Below the pieces are notes generated by a model that saw only the letters and a list, made by a program, of their open reading frames with translations, did not search any database and was not told the DNA's origin. 64,000 nt of DNA, taken from an uncultured Lachnospiraceae bacterium (GTDB lineage Bacteria > Bacillota > Clostridia > Lachnospirales > Anaerotignaceae). A program made the position numbers and the translations under genes. Positions 1 to 8,667 of the stretch are shown here, piece after piece. Position 1 is the first letter of the stretch, and every line of letters starts with the position of its first letter. The DNA is taken from positions 1 through 64,000 of the forward strand of contig CALWSU010000009.1 in NCBI GenBank assembly GCA_944384295.1, in the 5' to 3' direction.

Positions 1-71
1 TGTGATACAAAGTATCACAGGAATCAACTATGGGTTGTAAGTTTATTTCTGCTGTTTAGTTTTCAAGGATC
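1..71 (-). promoter_or_regulatory. rRNA operon leader with boxA-like antitermination site
   Basis: Read leftward, positions 71-51 give GATCCTTGAAAACTAAACAGC, which resembles the boxA element (TGCTCTTTGAAAACT) found in the leaders of Gram-positive rRNA operons. A perfect inverted repeat, TGTGATAC-AAA-GTATCACA, occupies 1-19 and may belong to the 5' processing stalk of 16S rRNA. Three strong tandem promoters lie just upstream and point the same way. I infer that a 16S gene begins just outside the window's left edge; it is not visible here. Confidence 0.75.
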
Positions 72-113
72 AGTCTTGCTTACTCTTTTTTACTTTTTCG
101 TGTAAGCTTTTTT

Positions 114-142
114 ATTTTATCAAATCTCTTATTTCTTGTCAA
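114..142 (-). promoter_or_regulatory. rrn promoter P1 (nearest the leader)
   Basis: On the minus strand, TTGACA (142-137) and TAAAAT (119-114) are separated by 17 bp. The sequence upstream of the -35 (AAAAAGTATGAAAAAAAGTAC) is nearly the same as that of P2 93 bp further upstream, so the promoters arose by tandem duplication. The A-rich upstream block could act as an UP element. Confidence 0.85.
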
Positions 143-206
143 GTACTTTTTTTCATACTTTTTAGAGATTTGATATTTGCTTATCCTCTTTCGAGAACGC
201 TTATAT

Positions 207-235
207 ATTCTATCAAATCATTTTTTCTTTGTCAA
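207..235 (-). promoter_or_regulatory. rrn promoter P2
   Basis: On the minus strand, TTGACA (235-230) and TAGAAT (212-207) are separated by 17 bp. The -35 flank and the GATTTGATA block running into the -10 are shared with P1. The initial transcribed region starts with the same AAGC motif as P1 and P3. Confidence 0.85.
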
Positions 236-319
236 GTACTTTTTTTCATACTTTTCAAATATTTTTTCCAAAATGACTTGTTTTCTGTATTGAGTTGCGC
301 TCTCATCGAGTGCTTGATT

Positions 320-348
320 ATTCTATCAACTATTTTACAGATTGTCAA
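320..348 (-). promoter_or_regulatory. rrn promoter P3 (distal)
   Basis: On the minus strand, TTGACA (348-343) and TAGAAT (325-320) are separated by 17 bp. It resembles P1 and P2 but is more diverged, and lies 113 bp upstream of P2. The nearby reading frames at 170-556 fall entirely within this promoter DNA and are not genes. Confidence 0.8.
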
Positions 349-420
349 CCCCTTTTTTACATATTTTTTACTTTTTTCTTTATTTTTTTACAATCCTCCT
401 ATGATATACACCTTTCATAC

Positions 421-452
421 AAAAAAGAGCAGGCAAAACATATCGCCTGCTC
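421..452 (-). terminator. Rho-independent terminator of the GGDEF gene
   Basis: On the minus strand, GAGCAGGC (452-445) pairs with GCCTGCTC (434-427) and is followed by TTTTTT. It lies 20 bp past the stop codon and separates this gene from the rrn promoters. Confidence 0.85.
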
Positions 453-472
453 CCATTTTTCCTTATCCTTCG

Positions 473-1927
473 TTAACGTTCTATCTCAATACAATTCTTA
501 CCTTTTCGCTTTGCTTCATAAGAAATAGTATCCGCTTTGCGTATCAAATCATCTAACGTTCCTGTTCCACAACGCATAAATGCCAAGCCCCCGCTAATAT
601 GAATCGGTTCTGCACCACATATTGTTTGATATTGGCGCAGTTTTATTTGAATACGTTCTGCTGCTTTTCTAGCTTCTTGTATGGTCATATCGCAAAACAA
701 AACCACAAATTCATCGCCTGCATAGCGAATACATACGTCTTGTTTTTTTCGCACATTCTCTTGCAAAACACTCCCTACATAGCGTAACACATCATCGCCA
801 TATGCATGATCATGTAAATCATTATATTTTTTGAAATCATCAATATCAAAAAACAATGCTGTGACGTAATTCTGGCAAATATCATCTAGAATCATATACG
901 CCAAACTATGGCGATTGAATAAACCCGTCAAACGGTCTGTCACTGCCACCTGTTCCATTTTTCTGCTGTGTTCTTCCGCCTCTTGCATGCGTGTACGTAA
1001 AATCACCAATATGACAATGGCGCCGCCAATCATAAAAATCAATATCAACAAACCCAAAAATATATAAAACGCTTCTTCCCAAGGTACAAAAGAGCCTAAC
1101 ATCAATCCAGAAGAACCAACCGGCATATAAACCATAAGTCCCCCATGCCCCTGCATTTTCACAAATTTGGCTCCTTGGATTTGATTCCGTATTTCATATA
1201 TTACTTCTTCATCATCTACTAAGTCCGCAATATTTTTTTGTAAAATAAAGTCAGGATTGCTATGCGCTGCAATGGTACCATCTGCATTCATGAGAAATGT
1301 TTGATTATGCGCAGAAACACTCACCGCATTCAAATCCTCTGATACATACTCCAGATATATGAAGCCAATCAATACGCCATTTGGTATACCATCTTGATAA
1401 ATAGGCGTTGCAATTGCCATGATTTTTCTGCCCGTACTCACGGAAACTGTGGGTTGTGCTACAATCGTATGTAATTCTTTCCATGCTTTTTCAAAATACT
1501 CTTTCCCACGCAATGAAATCCCATAATATCTCTCGCCTTCTGTATGTGCGATTTCTACGCCATTTTCATCTGCAATCAAGAAGTGTGACCACATGTCCGG
1601 ATTGGTTTGAATCACTTGTTTTAAATATGTTTCTGCTTCTTTTGTATGATGTGCAGATACATCATCATTGATTGCCGCAATCTCCAAAACCGCCTTTGCG
1701 TCCTCGATACGCTCTTGTGTATATTGTGCTTGCAAATATACCATCAATTGTGTTTCGATATACTTGCTGCCAAGCAAATCTTTACCTAGTAATGCCGTTG
1801 CAAAAATTTCAAATACACCAATCAACAAAAACAAATAAAACAACCATTTTTGTTTATGAAAATACTTCTTTTGCACCTCTGTCGCTTTCTTTTTTTCCAT
1901 ATCCTTCGCTAAATCCTTTTCATCCAT
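473..1927 (-). CDS. Membrane diguanylate cyclase, Cache sensor plus GGDEF domain
   Basis: A 484-residue protein. Transmembrane segments near residues 22-45 and 290-317 flank an extracytoplasmic Cache-type sensor, so an external ligand probably controls a cytoplasmic GGDEF domain (residues about 330-484). The domain opens with the usual DRLTGLFNR block and its catalytic loop reads RYAGDEFVVLF. It is therefore AGDEF rather than GGDEF, a variant that is active in some characterised cyclases. Five residues before it is KKQD, so the RxxD inhibitory site has lost its Arg. The start is the ATG at 1927, preceded by AAGGAAG; a longer frame to 2026 has no ribosome binding site. The expected product is c-di-GMP; the ligand is unknown. 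Confidence 0.88.
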   Translation of the reverse strand: MDEKDLAKDMEKKKATEVQKKYFHKQKWLFYLFLLIGVFEIFATALLGKDLLGSKYIETQLMVYLQAQYTQERIEDAKAVLEIAAINDDVSAHHTKEAETYLKQVIQTNPDMWSHFLIADENGVEIAHTEGERYYGISLRGKEYFEKAWKELHTIVAQPTVSVSTGRKIMAIATPIYQDGIPNGVLIGFIYLEYVSEDLNAVSVSAHNQTFLMNADGTIAAHSNPDFILQKNIADLVDDEEVIYEIRNQIQGAKFVKMQGHGGLMVYMPVGSSGLMLGSFVPWEEAFYIFLGLLILIFMIGGAIVILVILRTRMQEAEEHSRKMEQVAVTDRLTGLFNRHSLAYMILDDICQNYVTALFFDIDDFKKYNDLHDHAYGDDVLRYVGSVLQENVRKKQDVCIRYAGDEFVVLFCDMTIQEARKAAERIQIKLRQYQTICGAEPIHISGGLAFMRCGTGTLDDLIRKADTISYEAKRKGKNCIEIER

Positions 1928-1961
1928 TTTTTGAAACTTCCTTGTTTTTCTTCCTATTTGT

Positions 1962-1990
1962 ATTATATTGAATTGTAAAATAAAAGTAAA
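1962..1990 (-). promoter_or_regulatory. Candidate promoter of the GGDEF gene
   Basis: On the minus strand, TTTACT (1990-1985) and TATAAT (1967-1962) are 17 bp apart and lie 35 bp upstream of the ATG. The -10 is perfect and the -35 matches at 4 of 6 positions. Confidence 0.55.
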
Positions 1991-2145
1991 TTGTAGTTTT
2001 CCATGAAAAAAATATGTTTTTCTCAAAATTCACTATATCAAAATGACATATTTATAATTTTGAAAACACACTATTATTATGAATCATAATATAACATTTC
2101 TTATATCTACACCATAAATAAATTCCACATTACAAGCTAAAAATG

Positions 2146-2179
2146 CATAAAAATAAGAGTTGAAACCTATATTTCAACC
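2146..2179 (-). terminator. Probable terminator of the acyltransferase gene
   Basis: On the minus strand a 7-bp stem, GTTGAAA (2178-2172) with TTTCAAC (2165-2159), is followed by TCTTATTTTT. It lies just past the stop codon. The stem is short, so confidence is moderate. Confidence 0.6.
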
Positions 2180-2190
2180 CTTTCGTTATT

Positions 2191-3114
2191 TTATTTATCA
2201 TATTTTTTGATAAACTCTTCTATCGGCAAATAAAAATCATCATATCGCTCTCTAATTTCATCGTCTGACCAATCCCACCATTGAATCCGATTTAAAGCAG
2301 CAATCTGTTCTGGTGTATAACGATATCGTATAATTCTTGCTGGTACACCAACTACAACTGCATAATCTGGCACATCTTTTGTAATGACTGCACCCGCACC
2401 TGCAATGACACCATTGCCTATATTAGCTCCATTTGTGATAAGAACATTTCGCCCTAACCATACATCATTACCTATACTAATTTTTTGAAATTTTTGTATT
2501 TTTCCTTTTGGAACCACTCCTTCCATATACCAAGGTTGATCCTTCATTTGATCATATGTTTTTTCATACTCTTTATTTGCTTGATTTCCTGCATATATAA
2601 TAGGATGCGTAGTAACAAATTGTATGGTATGATTTTCTACAACCTGTACACCTGGAGCAAAACTACAAAAAGCCCCTACCGATGCCACCAACCAATGATT
2701 GATTAAGGGTCCATAACTGTATTTCCCCACTTTTGTACTTTGGCTTAGACGTGTCCCATTTGAGTAAATATATGATTCTATTTTCATATCCTCAAATTCC
2801 ATAATTTGACTTGCATCCATATATTGCAGTACATTTTGTTTCAGTTCATGATAAATTGAACTATTTGTACTTGCTAAAATCAAAGCATACTCTTTACAAT
2901 TGATTTGTTTTTCTCCTAAAAAAGATACCGGCTTTATTTTAGAATTATATTTACAAACCTGATTATCCAAAATATATGCAGGTTCTATGTCATACATTTC
3001 TTTCATAATATTTTTCACTTGCAAACCAATATCACCAAATGGAAAAAGTATAATTTTCTTTTTTTGTTCTAATGCCATTTCAATGCATTTTTTTATTTCA
3101 GAAACCAATGGCAT
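2191..3114 (-). CDS. Hexapeptide-repeat acyltransferase with N-terminal PglD-like domain
   Basis: A 307-residue protein. The C-terminal half (about residues 140-290) carries left-handed beta-helix hexapeptide repeats typical of CatB/Vat-type O-acetyltransferases (IGNDVWLGRNVLITNGANIG, then GNGVIAGAGAVITKDVPDYA) and a PARIIRYRY ending. The N-terminal 100 residues hold an IILFPFGDIGLQVK stretch, resembling the nucleotide-sugar-binding fold of PglD-like sugar acetyltransferases. The likely role is acetylation of a sugar or polysaccharide precursor; the substrate is unknown. The start at 3114 is set by AAAGGAAGG upstream; the longer frame to 3180 lacks one. It is a single gene, not adjacent to a polysaccharide cluster. 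Confidence 0.75.
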   Translation of the reverse strand: MPLVSEIKKCIEMALEQKKKIILFPFGDIGLQVKNIMKEMYDIEPAYILDNQVCKYNSKIKPVSFLGEKQINCKEYALILASTNSSIYHELKQNVLQYMDASQIMEFEDMKIESYIYSNGTRLSQSTKVGKYSYGPLINHWLVASVGAFCSFAPGVQVVENHTIQFVTTHPIIYAGNQANKEYEKTYDQMKDQPWYMEGVVPKGKIQKFQKISIGNDVWLGRNVLITNGANIGNGVIAGAGAVITKDVPDYAVVVGVPARIIRYRYTPEQIAALNRIQWWDWSDDEIRERYDDFYLPIEEFIKKYDK

Positions 3115-3228
3115 ATAATTCCCATCCTTCCTTTGGCTATAAATAAACACAGGCAATTCCAAGCGAAACACCAAAATCACCTGTGTTTATATTTCATTAT
3201 ATTAAAAAATAACTATTTGAAAATTTAT

Positions 3229-5859
3229 TTATGCTCTAGGGAAATTGATCTGTGCCTGTGCCGCTGCCAATCTCGCGATAGGAACACGGAAAGGAGAGCA
3301 AGATACATAATCCAGACCAATCTGGTGGCAGAATTCTACGGAAGAAGGATCGCCGCCATGTTCGCCACAGATACCCAGATGGATGTCAGGACGTACAGGT
3401 TTTGCTTTTTCTACTGCCCATTTCATCAACTGACCAACGCCTGTTCTATCCAGTCTTGCTGTAGGGTCACATTCATAGATGTTTTTGTCGATATAGTCAG
3501 CCAAAATCTTACCAGCATCGTCACGAGACAGACCATATGTCATCTGTGTCAAGTCATTGGTACCAAAGGAGAAGAATTCAGCTTCTGTTGCAATCTGGTC
3601 TGCTGTCAGAGCAGCTCTAGGAATTTCAATCATAGTACCTACCAGATATTTCAGTTTTTTGCCTTTTTCTTCCATTACTTTATCTGCTGTTTCTACAACA
3701 ACATTCTTTACATATTTTAATTCTTTGATTTCGCCTACCAAAGGGATCATGATTTCAGGTACGATTTCGATACCCTGTTCCATAGATACTTCTACTGCGG
3801 CTTCGATGATTGCTTTTGTCTGCATTTCTGCGATTTCAGGATAGCTTACTGCCAGACGGCAACCTCTGTGACCCATCATAGGGTTCAGTTCATGCAGACC
3901 TTTTGCTTTGATTTTCAGTTCTTCTACAGTTTTGCCTGTTTCTTTTGCCAGCACTTCAAATTCTTCGTCTGTGTTTGGCATAAATTCATGCAGAGGAGGA
4001 TCCAGCAGACGGATTGTTACTGGTCTTTCGCCCATTGCTTTGTAAATGCCTTTAAAATCTTCTTTCTGGAATGGTTCAATACCAGCCAGAGCAGCTTTTC
4101 TTTCTTCTACTGTTTCAGCCAGAATCATTTTTCTGAATTTCATGATTCTGTCGCCTTCAAAGAACATATGTTCTGTTCTTGTCAGACCAATACCTTCTGC
4201 ACCAAAGTCGATTGCTGTCTGTGCATCGTGAGGTGTATCTGCATTGGTTCTTACTTTCAGTACTCTCTTTTCATCAGCCCAAGCCATGAATTTTGCAAAG
4301 TTGCCGCTGATTTCAGGGTCTACAGTAGGAATGTCTTCGCCGTAGATGTTACCTGTGGAACCGTCCAAAGAGATATAGTCGCCTTCTTTGAATGTCAAAC
4401 CACCCAATGTGAAGGTTTTTGCTTCTTCATTCATTTTGATTTCTTCACAACCGGATACGCAGCATGTACCCATACCACGTGCTACTACTGCAGCATGAGA
4501 AGTCATACCACCACGTACTGTCAGGATACCCTGTGCAGCTGCCATACCTTCGATATCTTCTGGAGATGTTTCCAGACGTACCAGAATCACTCTGTCACCA
4601 GCTTCTGCCTGTGCTTTTGCGTCTTCTGCGGTGAAGCATACTTTACCAGCAGCAGCACCAGGAGATGCAGGCAGACCTTTGCCGATTGCTTTTGCAGCTT
4701 TCAGTGCTTTCTGGTCGAAAGCAGGGTGCAGAATCTGATCCAGCTGTTTAGGATCTACTTTCATCAGTGCTTCTTCTTTTGTCAGCAGACCTTCGTCTAC
4801 CATTTCTACTGCAATACGCAGTGCAGCATTTGCAGTTCTCTTACCATTTCTGGTCTGCAGGAAATATAGTTTGCCTTCTTCTACTGTGAATTCCATATCC
4901 TGCATATCTTTGTAGTGATTTTCCAGTTTATTTGCGATTTCCATAAACTGTGCATATACTTCAGGCATATCTTCTGCCAATTTTGCGATTGGCTTAGGAG
5001 TACGTACACCAGCAACAACGTCTTCGCCCTGTGCGTTTACCAGATATTCGCCCAGCATTGCTTTTTCACCAGTTGCCGCATTTCTTGTAAATGCAACACC
5101 AGTACCGGAAGTATCGCCCATGTTACCAAATACCATCATCTGTACATTTACAGCAGTACCCCAGCTATAAGGGATATCGTTCATTCTTCTGTAAACGAAA
5201 GCACGAGGGTTATCCCAGCTGCGGAATACAGCCATAGCGGCTTCAAACAGCTGTTCTTTTGGATCTTGTGGGAATTCTTTGCCCTGGTCGTCCAAATAGA
5301 TCTGTTTGAACATATCTACTACTTTTTTCAGATCTTCTGCTGTCAAATCAGTATCAAATTTTGCGCCAACCTGTTCTTTGTATTCGTCCAATTTTCTTTC
5401 AAATTTGGATTTGGATACGCCGATAACAACGTCCGCAAACATCATGATAAATCTTCTGTAAGAATCGTAAGCAAATCTAGGATTTCCTGTTTTTCTTGCC
5501 AAACCTTCTACAGAAACATCATTCAAGCCCAGATTCAAAACTGTATCCATCATACCAGGCATGGACGCTCTAGCACCAGAACGAACAGATACCAGCAGAG
5601 GATTTTCTGGATCGCCCAATTTTTTGCCAGCGATTTCTTCCAGTTTGCCCAACGCAACTTCAATCTGTGCAATCATTTCGTCGGTCAGTTTTTTACCGCC
5701 TTCGTTGTATTCTGTGCAGGCTTCTGTTGTGATTGTGAAGCCCTGTGGAATAGGCAGACCCAAAATGGTCATTTCTGCCAAGTTTGCACCTTTACCGCCC
5801 AACAGATTGCGCATAGAAGCGTTACCTTCGTTGAACATATAAACATACTTTTTGCTCAT
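3229..5859 (-). CDS. ppdK: Pyruvate, phosphate dikinase
   Basis: The 876-residue protein is the full family length. It interconverts pyruvate, ATP and phosphate with PEP, AMP and pyrophosphate, and in anaerobes serves gluconeogenesis or PPi-linked glycolysis. The N-terminal nucleotide-binding domain has GGKGANLAEM. The central phosphohistidine site is GGMTSHAAVVARGMGT, with the catalytic His in SHAAV. The C-terminal PEP/pyruvate barrel carries the catalytic Cys in GICGEHGGDP. The start is the ATG at 5859 behind GGAGGTAAC. It is monocistronic, with a long leader of about 370 nt. Together with nifJ in this window it places pyruvate at the centre of metabolism. The long reading frames on the opposite strand are shadows. 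Confidence 0.98.
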   Translation of the reverse strand: MSKKYVYMFNEGNASMRNLLGGKGANLAEMTILGLPIPQGFTITTEACTEYNEGGKKLTDEMIAQIEVALGKLEEIAGKKLGDPENPLLVSVRSGARASMPGMMDTVLNLGLNDVSVEGLARKTGNPRFAYDSYRRFIMMFADVVIGVSKSKFERKLDEYKEQVGAKFDTDLTAEDLKKVVDMFKQIYLDDQGKEFPQDPKEQLFEAAMAVFRSWDNPRAFVYRRMNDIPYSWGTAVNVQMMVFGNMGDTSGTGVAFTRNAATGEKAMLGEYLVNAQGEDVVAGVRTPKPIAKLAEDMPEVYAQFMEIANKLENHYKDMQDMEFTVEEGKLYFLQTRNGKRTANAALRIAVEMVDEGLLTKEEALMKVDPKQLDQILHPAFDQKALKAAKAIGKGLPASPGAAAGKVCFTAEDAKAQAEAGDRVILVRLETSPEDIEGMAAAQGILTVRGGMTSHAAVVARGMGTCCVSGCEEIKMNEEAKTFTLGGLTFKEGDYISLDGSTGNIYGEDIPTVDPEISGNFAKFMAWADEKRVLKVRTNADTPHDAQTAIDFGAEGIGLTRTEHMFFEGDRIMKFRKMILAETVEERKAALAGIEPFQKEDFKGIYKAMGERPVTIRLLDPPLHEFMPNTDEEFEVLAKETGKTVEELKIKAKGLHELNPMMGHRGCRLAVSYPEIAEMQTKAIIEAAVEVSMEQGIEIVPEIMIPLVGEIKELKYVKNVVVETADKVMEEKGKKLKYLVGTMIEIPRAALTADQIATEAEFFSFGTNDLTQMTYGLSRDDAGKILADYIDKNIYECDPTARLDRTGVGQLMKWAVEKAKPVRPDIHLGICGEHGGDPSSVEFCHQIGLDYVSCSPFRVPIARLAAAQAQINFPRA

Positions 5860-6239
5860 ACTTTGTTACCTCCTACAATATGTAATGATATTCCGGGACC
5901 ATCCCCTCATGAACCAAAACCCGATTGCTCGAATTTTGTGAAAAAAACAATGCAATGCCGCCTGTGCCCCCTCTTTTTTTCCCAATAAGAATTTGACGTG
6001 AATGGTGTCGATTCCGTCGACGCCGCTTCGCCAAAGACGCATTTTTGCAACTCTTTGACGCGTAGACACAAGCAAAAACGAAAAAACGATATCATTCGTA
6101 TGATTCGTATAATCCGTGTTCTGCTGACTCTGTTTTACCCTATTGCATTTGTAAAAACAAAATGGTCTACCTGACGTTTTTTTGGGCAAATATGCATGCA
6201 AATTGCCATGCTTTTTTACAGAATTTTCCCTGCAATAAG
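5860..6239 (-). other. Long untranslated leader of ppdK
   Basis: About 375 nt separate the candidate promoter from the ppdK ATG. I see no convincing gene in it; the frame at 5866-6201 has no ribosome binding site and unusual composition. It carries, in antisense, a copy of the GTCGA hairpin repeat also seen at 15222. I recognise no known riboswitch core in it. Confidence 0.5.
6004..6072. repeat. GTCGA double-hairpin repeat, copy A (degenerate)
   Basis: About 70 bp align with 15222-15291. Both have GGTGTCGA-N5-GTCGAC(A/G)CC, then a second stem built on CAAAG and CTTTGACG, then GTAGACA-N-AAG. Copy A has an imperfect first stem (6004-6024) and a second stem at about 6029-6062. Unlike copy B, I see no matching outer terminal repeat, so it may be a partial or decayed element. 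Confidence 0.55.
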
Positions 6240-6267
6240 ATTATAACAAAATTCCGTATTACGCAAG
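6240..6267 (-). promoter_or_regulatory. Candidate ppdK promoter
   Basis: On the minus strand a perfect TATAAT lies at 6245-6240, with CTTGCG or TTGCGT 15-16 bp upstream. This predicts a transcript start near 6233. The -35 is weak, which would fit an activated or regulated promoter. Confidence 0.5.
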
Positions 6268-6388
6268 GTACTTTTGCAGAAAATTTCCGATATTTTCATC
6301 ATGTTTTTTGTATTCTGTATCAAGATAGACAATTTTTGACTCGGCGGGACACGATTCGACCTAACAAAATATCCATTTTCTGCCGGAT

Positions 6389-8014
6389 TTAACTTTCCAA
6401 TTTGTCGCATAATGCCTGTATTTGCTTGAGCATTTTTTCCATATCGCGATTTGCGCCGCCTTTGTTCTGTTGTATGATGCGCAGCAAACGTTTGCCCGCT
6501 TCGTCCAATTGATTTGCCAAATAGGCTGCTCGTTTGCCGCCCTCGCTTGCCGCGCGCACTTGTGGTGTGGATTTTGGTATCACTGGAATCCGCACACCCG
6601 CAGAAATCATTTTGCCTGTTTCCAAATCATAACAAGCACCGCTGTATGGTGCATCTGCCGCAAAACCATATTCCTCCCGCAGACATTTTGTAAAATCATC
6701 ACATACCAAATCTTCTCCATGCACCACAAATACTTTTTGCGGTTTTTGTTCAAAATGGTGTATCCAATTGAGCAAACCTTTTTTGTCTGCATGTCCGCTG
6801 ACACCTGCCAATTCTCGTATCGCCGCATTGACTTCTATGGTTTCTCCAAAAAGCCGCACTTCCGATGCGCCCTCTACAATATTGCGTCCCAGTGTACCAA
6901 TGGCTTGATACCCTACAAAAAGCACTTTACATTCCGCGCGCCATAAATTGTGTTTCAAATGATGGCGAATCCGTCCCGCTTCACACATGCCAGAAGCAGA
7001 AATGATGACTTTTGGTGTACGGTCAAAATTGATTGCTGTCGAATCTTCCGCAGTCACAGCCAATTTTAGCCCCGGAAATTCCAAAGGATTGATGCCTTGT
7101 TTGACCAATTCCATCGCCGCAGTATCAAAACAATCCAGACGATTTTCCATAAAAATTTTCGTTGCTTCTATCGCAAGCGGGCTATCTACATATACTGGAA
7201 AATTGTCATGCCCCTTGACCAAACCACGTTCTTTGATTTCGCGAATAAAATAAAGCATTTCTTGTGTACGCCCAACCGCAAAAGAAGGAATCAGCAAATT
7301 GCCGCCTTGGTCGAGTGTATCTTGTATTTCTTCTGCCAAAGCTGCTACATAATCTGGCGGCACTTGGTGATAACGGTCGCCGTATGTACTTTCCATAATG
7401 ACATAATCTGCTTGTGCAGTATAACGCGGGTCATGGATAATGGGCTGATTGATATTGCCAATATCTCCAGAAAATACTAATTTTTTGGTAACGCCATTTT
7501 CTGTCAGCCAAATTTCCAAACTCGCAGACCCAAGCAAATGCCCAACATCTGTGAAACGCAGACGAATCCCCTCATCCACTTCCACCATCTGCATATAATC
7601 GCATGGTACAAAATGTTCCATCACCGCAGTTGCTTCTTCTATGGTGTATAAAGGTTCAAACGGCGGTGTCCCGGCACGTTTTGCCTTACGATTGCGCCAT
7701 TTTGCTTCAAATTCCTGAATATGCGCGCTGTCCAACAACATAATGCGACATAAATCACAAGTAGCATCTATCGCATATATCTTGCCTTGAAATCCATTTT
7801 TATACAATAATGGTAACAATCCCGAATGGTCAATGTGCGCATGGGACAAAAATACATAATCGATCGCAGAAGCAGCAACGGGTATTTCTTGATTTTCATA
7901 GGTATCCCGACCTTGTTCCATTCCACAGTCCAATAAAATACTTTTGCCATTTACTTCTATGTAATGACAGCTACCAGTTACTTCATGGTCTGCCCCCAAA
8001 AACATCAGTTTCAT
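6389..8014 (-). CDS. MBL-fold RNA metallo-hydrolase, beta-CASP family
   Basis: A 541-residue protein of the YsxH/CPSF-like group of metallo-beta-lactamase nucleases. Zinc motifs are present in order: SHAHIDHSG, the GHLLGSA histidine, the SGDIGN aspartate, the beta-CASP block MESTYGDRYH, and the C-terminal SGHAD and VHGE motifs. Such proteins cut or trim RNA, but this subgroup is not well characterised and lacks the C-terminal domain of RNase J. The start at 8014 follows AGGAGGT with 8-bp spacing; the frame open to 8086 has no such site. A C-terminal extension of about 80 charged residues follows the nuclease core. Confidence 0.88.
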   Translation of the reverse strand: MKLMFLGADHEVTGSCHYIEVNGKSILLDCGMEQGRDTYENQEIPVAASAIDYVFLSHAHIDHSGLLPLLYKNGFQGKIYAIDATCDLCRIMLLDSAHIQEFEAKWRNRKAKRAGTPPFEPLYTIEEATAVMEHFVPCDYMQMVEVDEGIRLRFTDVGHLLGSASLEIWLTENGVTKKLVFSGDIGNINQPIIHDPRYTAQADYVIMESTYGDRYHQVPPDYVAALAEEIQDTLDQGGNLLIPSFAVGRTQEMLYFIREIKERGLVKGHDNFPVYVDSPLAIEATKIFMENRLDCFDTAAMELVKQGINPLEFPGLKLAVTAEDSTAINFDRTPKVIISASGMCEAGRIRHHLKHNLWRAECKVLFVGYQAIGTLGRNIVEGASEVRLFGETIEVNAAIRELAGVSGHADKKGLLNWIHHFEQKPQKVFVVHGEDLVCDDFTKCLREEYGFAADAPYSGACYDLETGKMISAGVRIPVIPKSTPQVRAASEGGKRAAYLANQLDEAGKRLLRIIQQNKGGANRDMEKMLKQIQALCDKLES

Positions 8015-8166
8015 ATCGTTCAACCTCCTATCCTGTTTCCATTTGTTATTTGTTATCTGTTTATCAGTATTATTAGGGTATTTCATATCGCCATATTGTG
8101 CTGTATGGCATATGATGATATACGTAATCTACTTTTTTTCACAGTTTGGGATTTGTTTCTATTTTC

Positions 8167-8195
8167 AGTATAGCTATTTTTTTCACAATTTACAA
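8167..8195 (-). promoter_or_regulatory. Candidate promoter of the beta-CASP hydrolase gene
   Basis: On the minus strand, TTGTAA (8195-8190) and TATACT (8172-8167) are 17 bp apart, about 150 bp upstream of the start. The region between this and the divergent glgB promoter (8196-8334) is AT-rich with no gene. Confidence 0.5.
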
Positions 8196-8334
8196 TCCAA
8201 TTTTTGTACATTTGTCCGCACAAGAACGACATTTTATCCGCGCAAAACATAGATTTGTAGACCTTTTTTGACCCTTTGCAACATTTCGACCAAATTTTCC
8301 CTGTTTTTCTGTCAAAAGAAATGAGAAACAGGGA

Positions 8335-8363
8335 TAGAAATTATGCAAAAAATAGTATATAAT
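8335..8363 (+). promoter_or_regulatory. Candidate glgB promoter and long leader
   Basis: A perfect TATAAT (8358-8363) lies 17 bp past TAGAAA (8335-8340, 4 of 6). Transcription would start near 8370 and leave an untranslated leader of about 300 nt up to the glgB ATG. The leader has two short direct repeats (TTGTCATACA near 8407-8426, GAGTCTTTATG near 8436-8457) but no gene. Confidence 0.45.
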
Positions 8364-8667
8364 AAAATACATATGGACAGCTACACCCAAACAGACATCT
8401 AACAGATTGTCATACATTGTCATACACATGCTGGGGAGTCTTTATGAGTCTTTATGACAGTTGTTTTTCTTTGTTTTTGGCAGTGCCTATCCATCTTTTG
8501 AGGATTCACTGATGACCCAAAAGCCCTGTTTGACGGTGCTGTTCTGTCATACAACATCATACCTGCAATGCGAACGGTTTGGATACAGCTTTTTTTCTAC
8601 ACGCACCGCCGCTTGCCGGAACAAAACAATCTTTGCAGAATTCCGAAAGAGCAAAGGGGATGAGAGG

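Noticed and set aside
170-556. Open frames at 170-556 and 295-528 on the plus strand
   Set aside because: They lie over the tandem rrn promoters and a terminator, have no ribosome binding site, and their Phe/Leu/Ser-rich translations reflect T-rich DNA.
3868-5988. Long plus-strand frames opposite ppdK (333 and 357 codons)
   Set aside because: They are Cys/Phe-rich mirror frames of a highly conserved gene, with no ribosome binding site. Similar frames opposite nifJ are rejected for the same reason.
5866-6201. Possible small gene in the ppdK leader, minus strand
   Set aside because: No ribosome binding site, and its sequence runs across the GTCGA repeat and the ppdK ribosome binding site.
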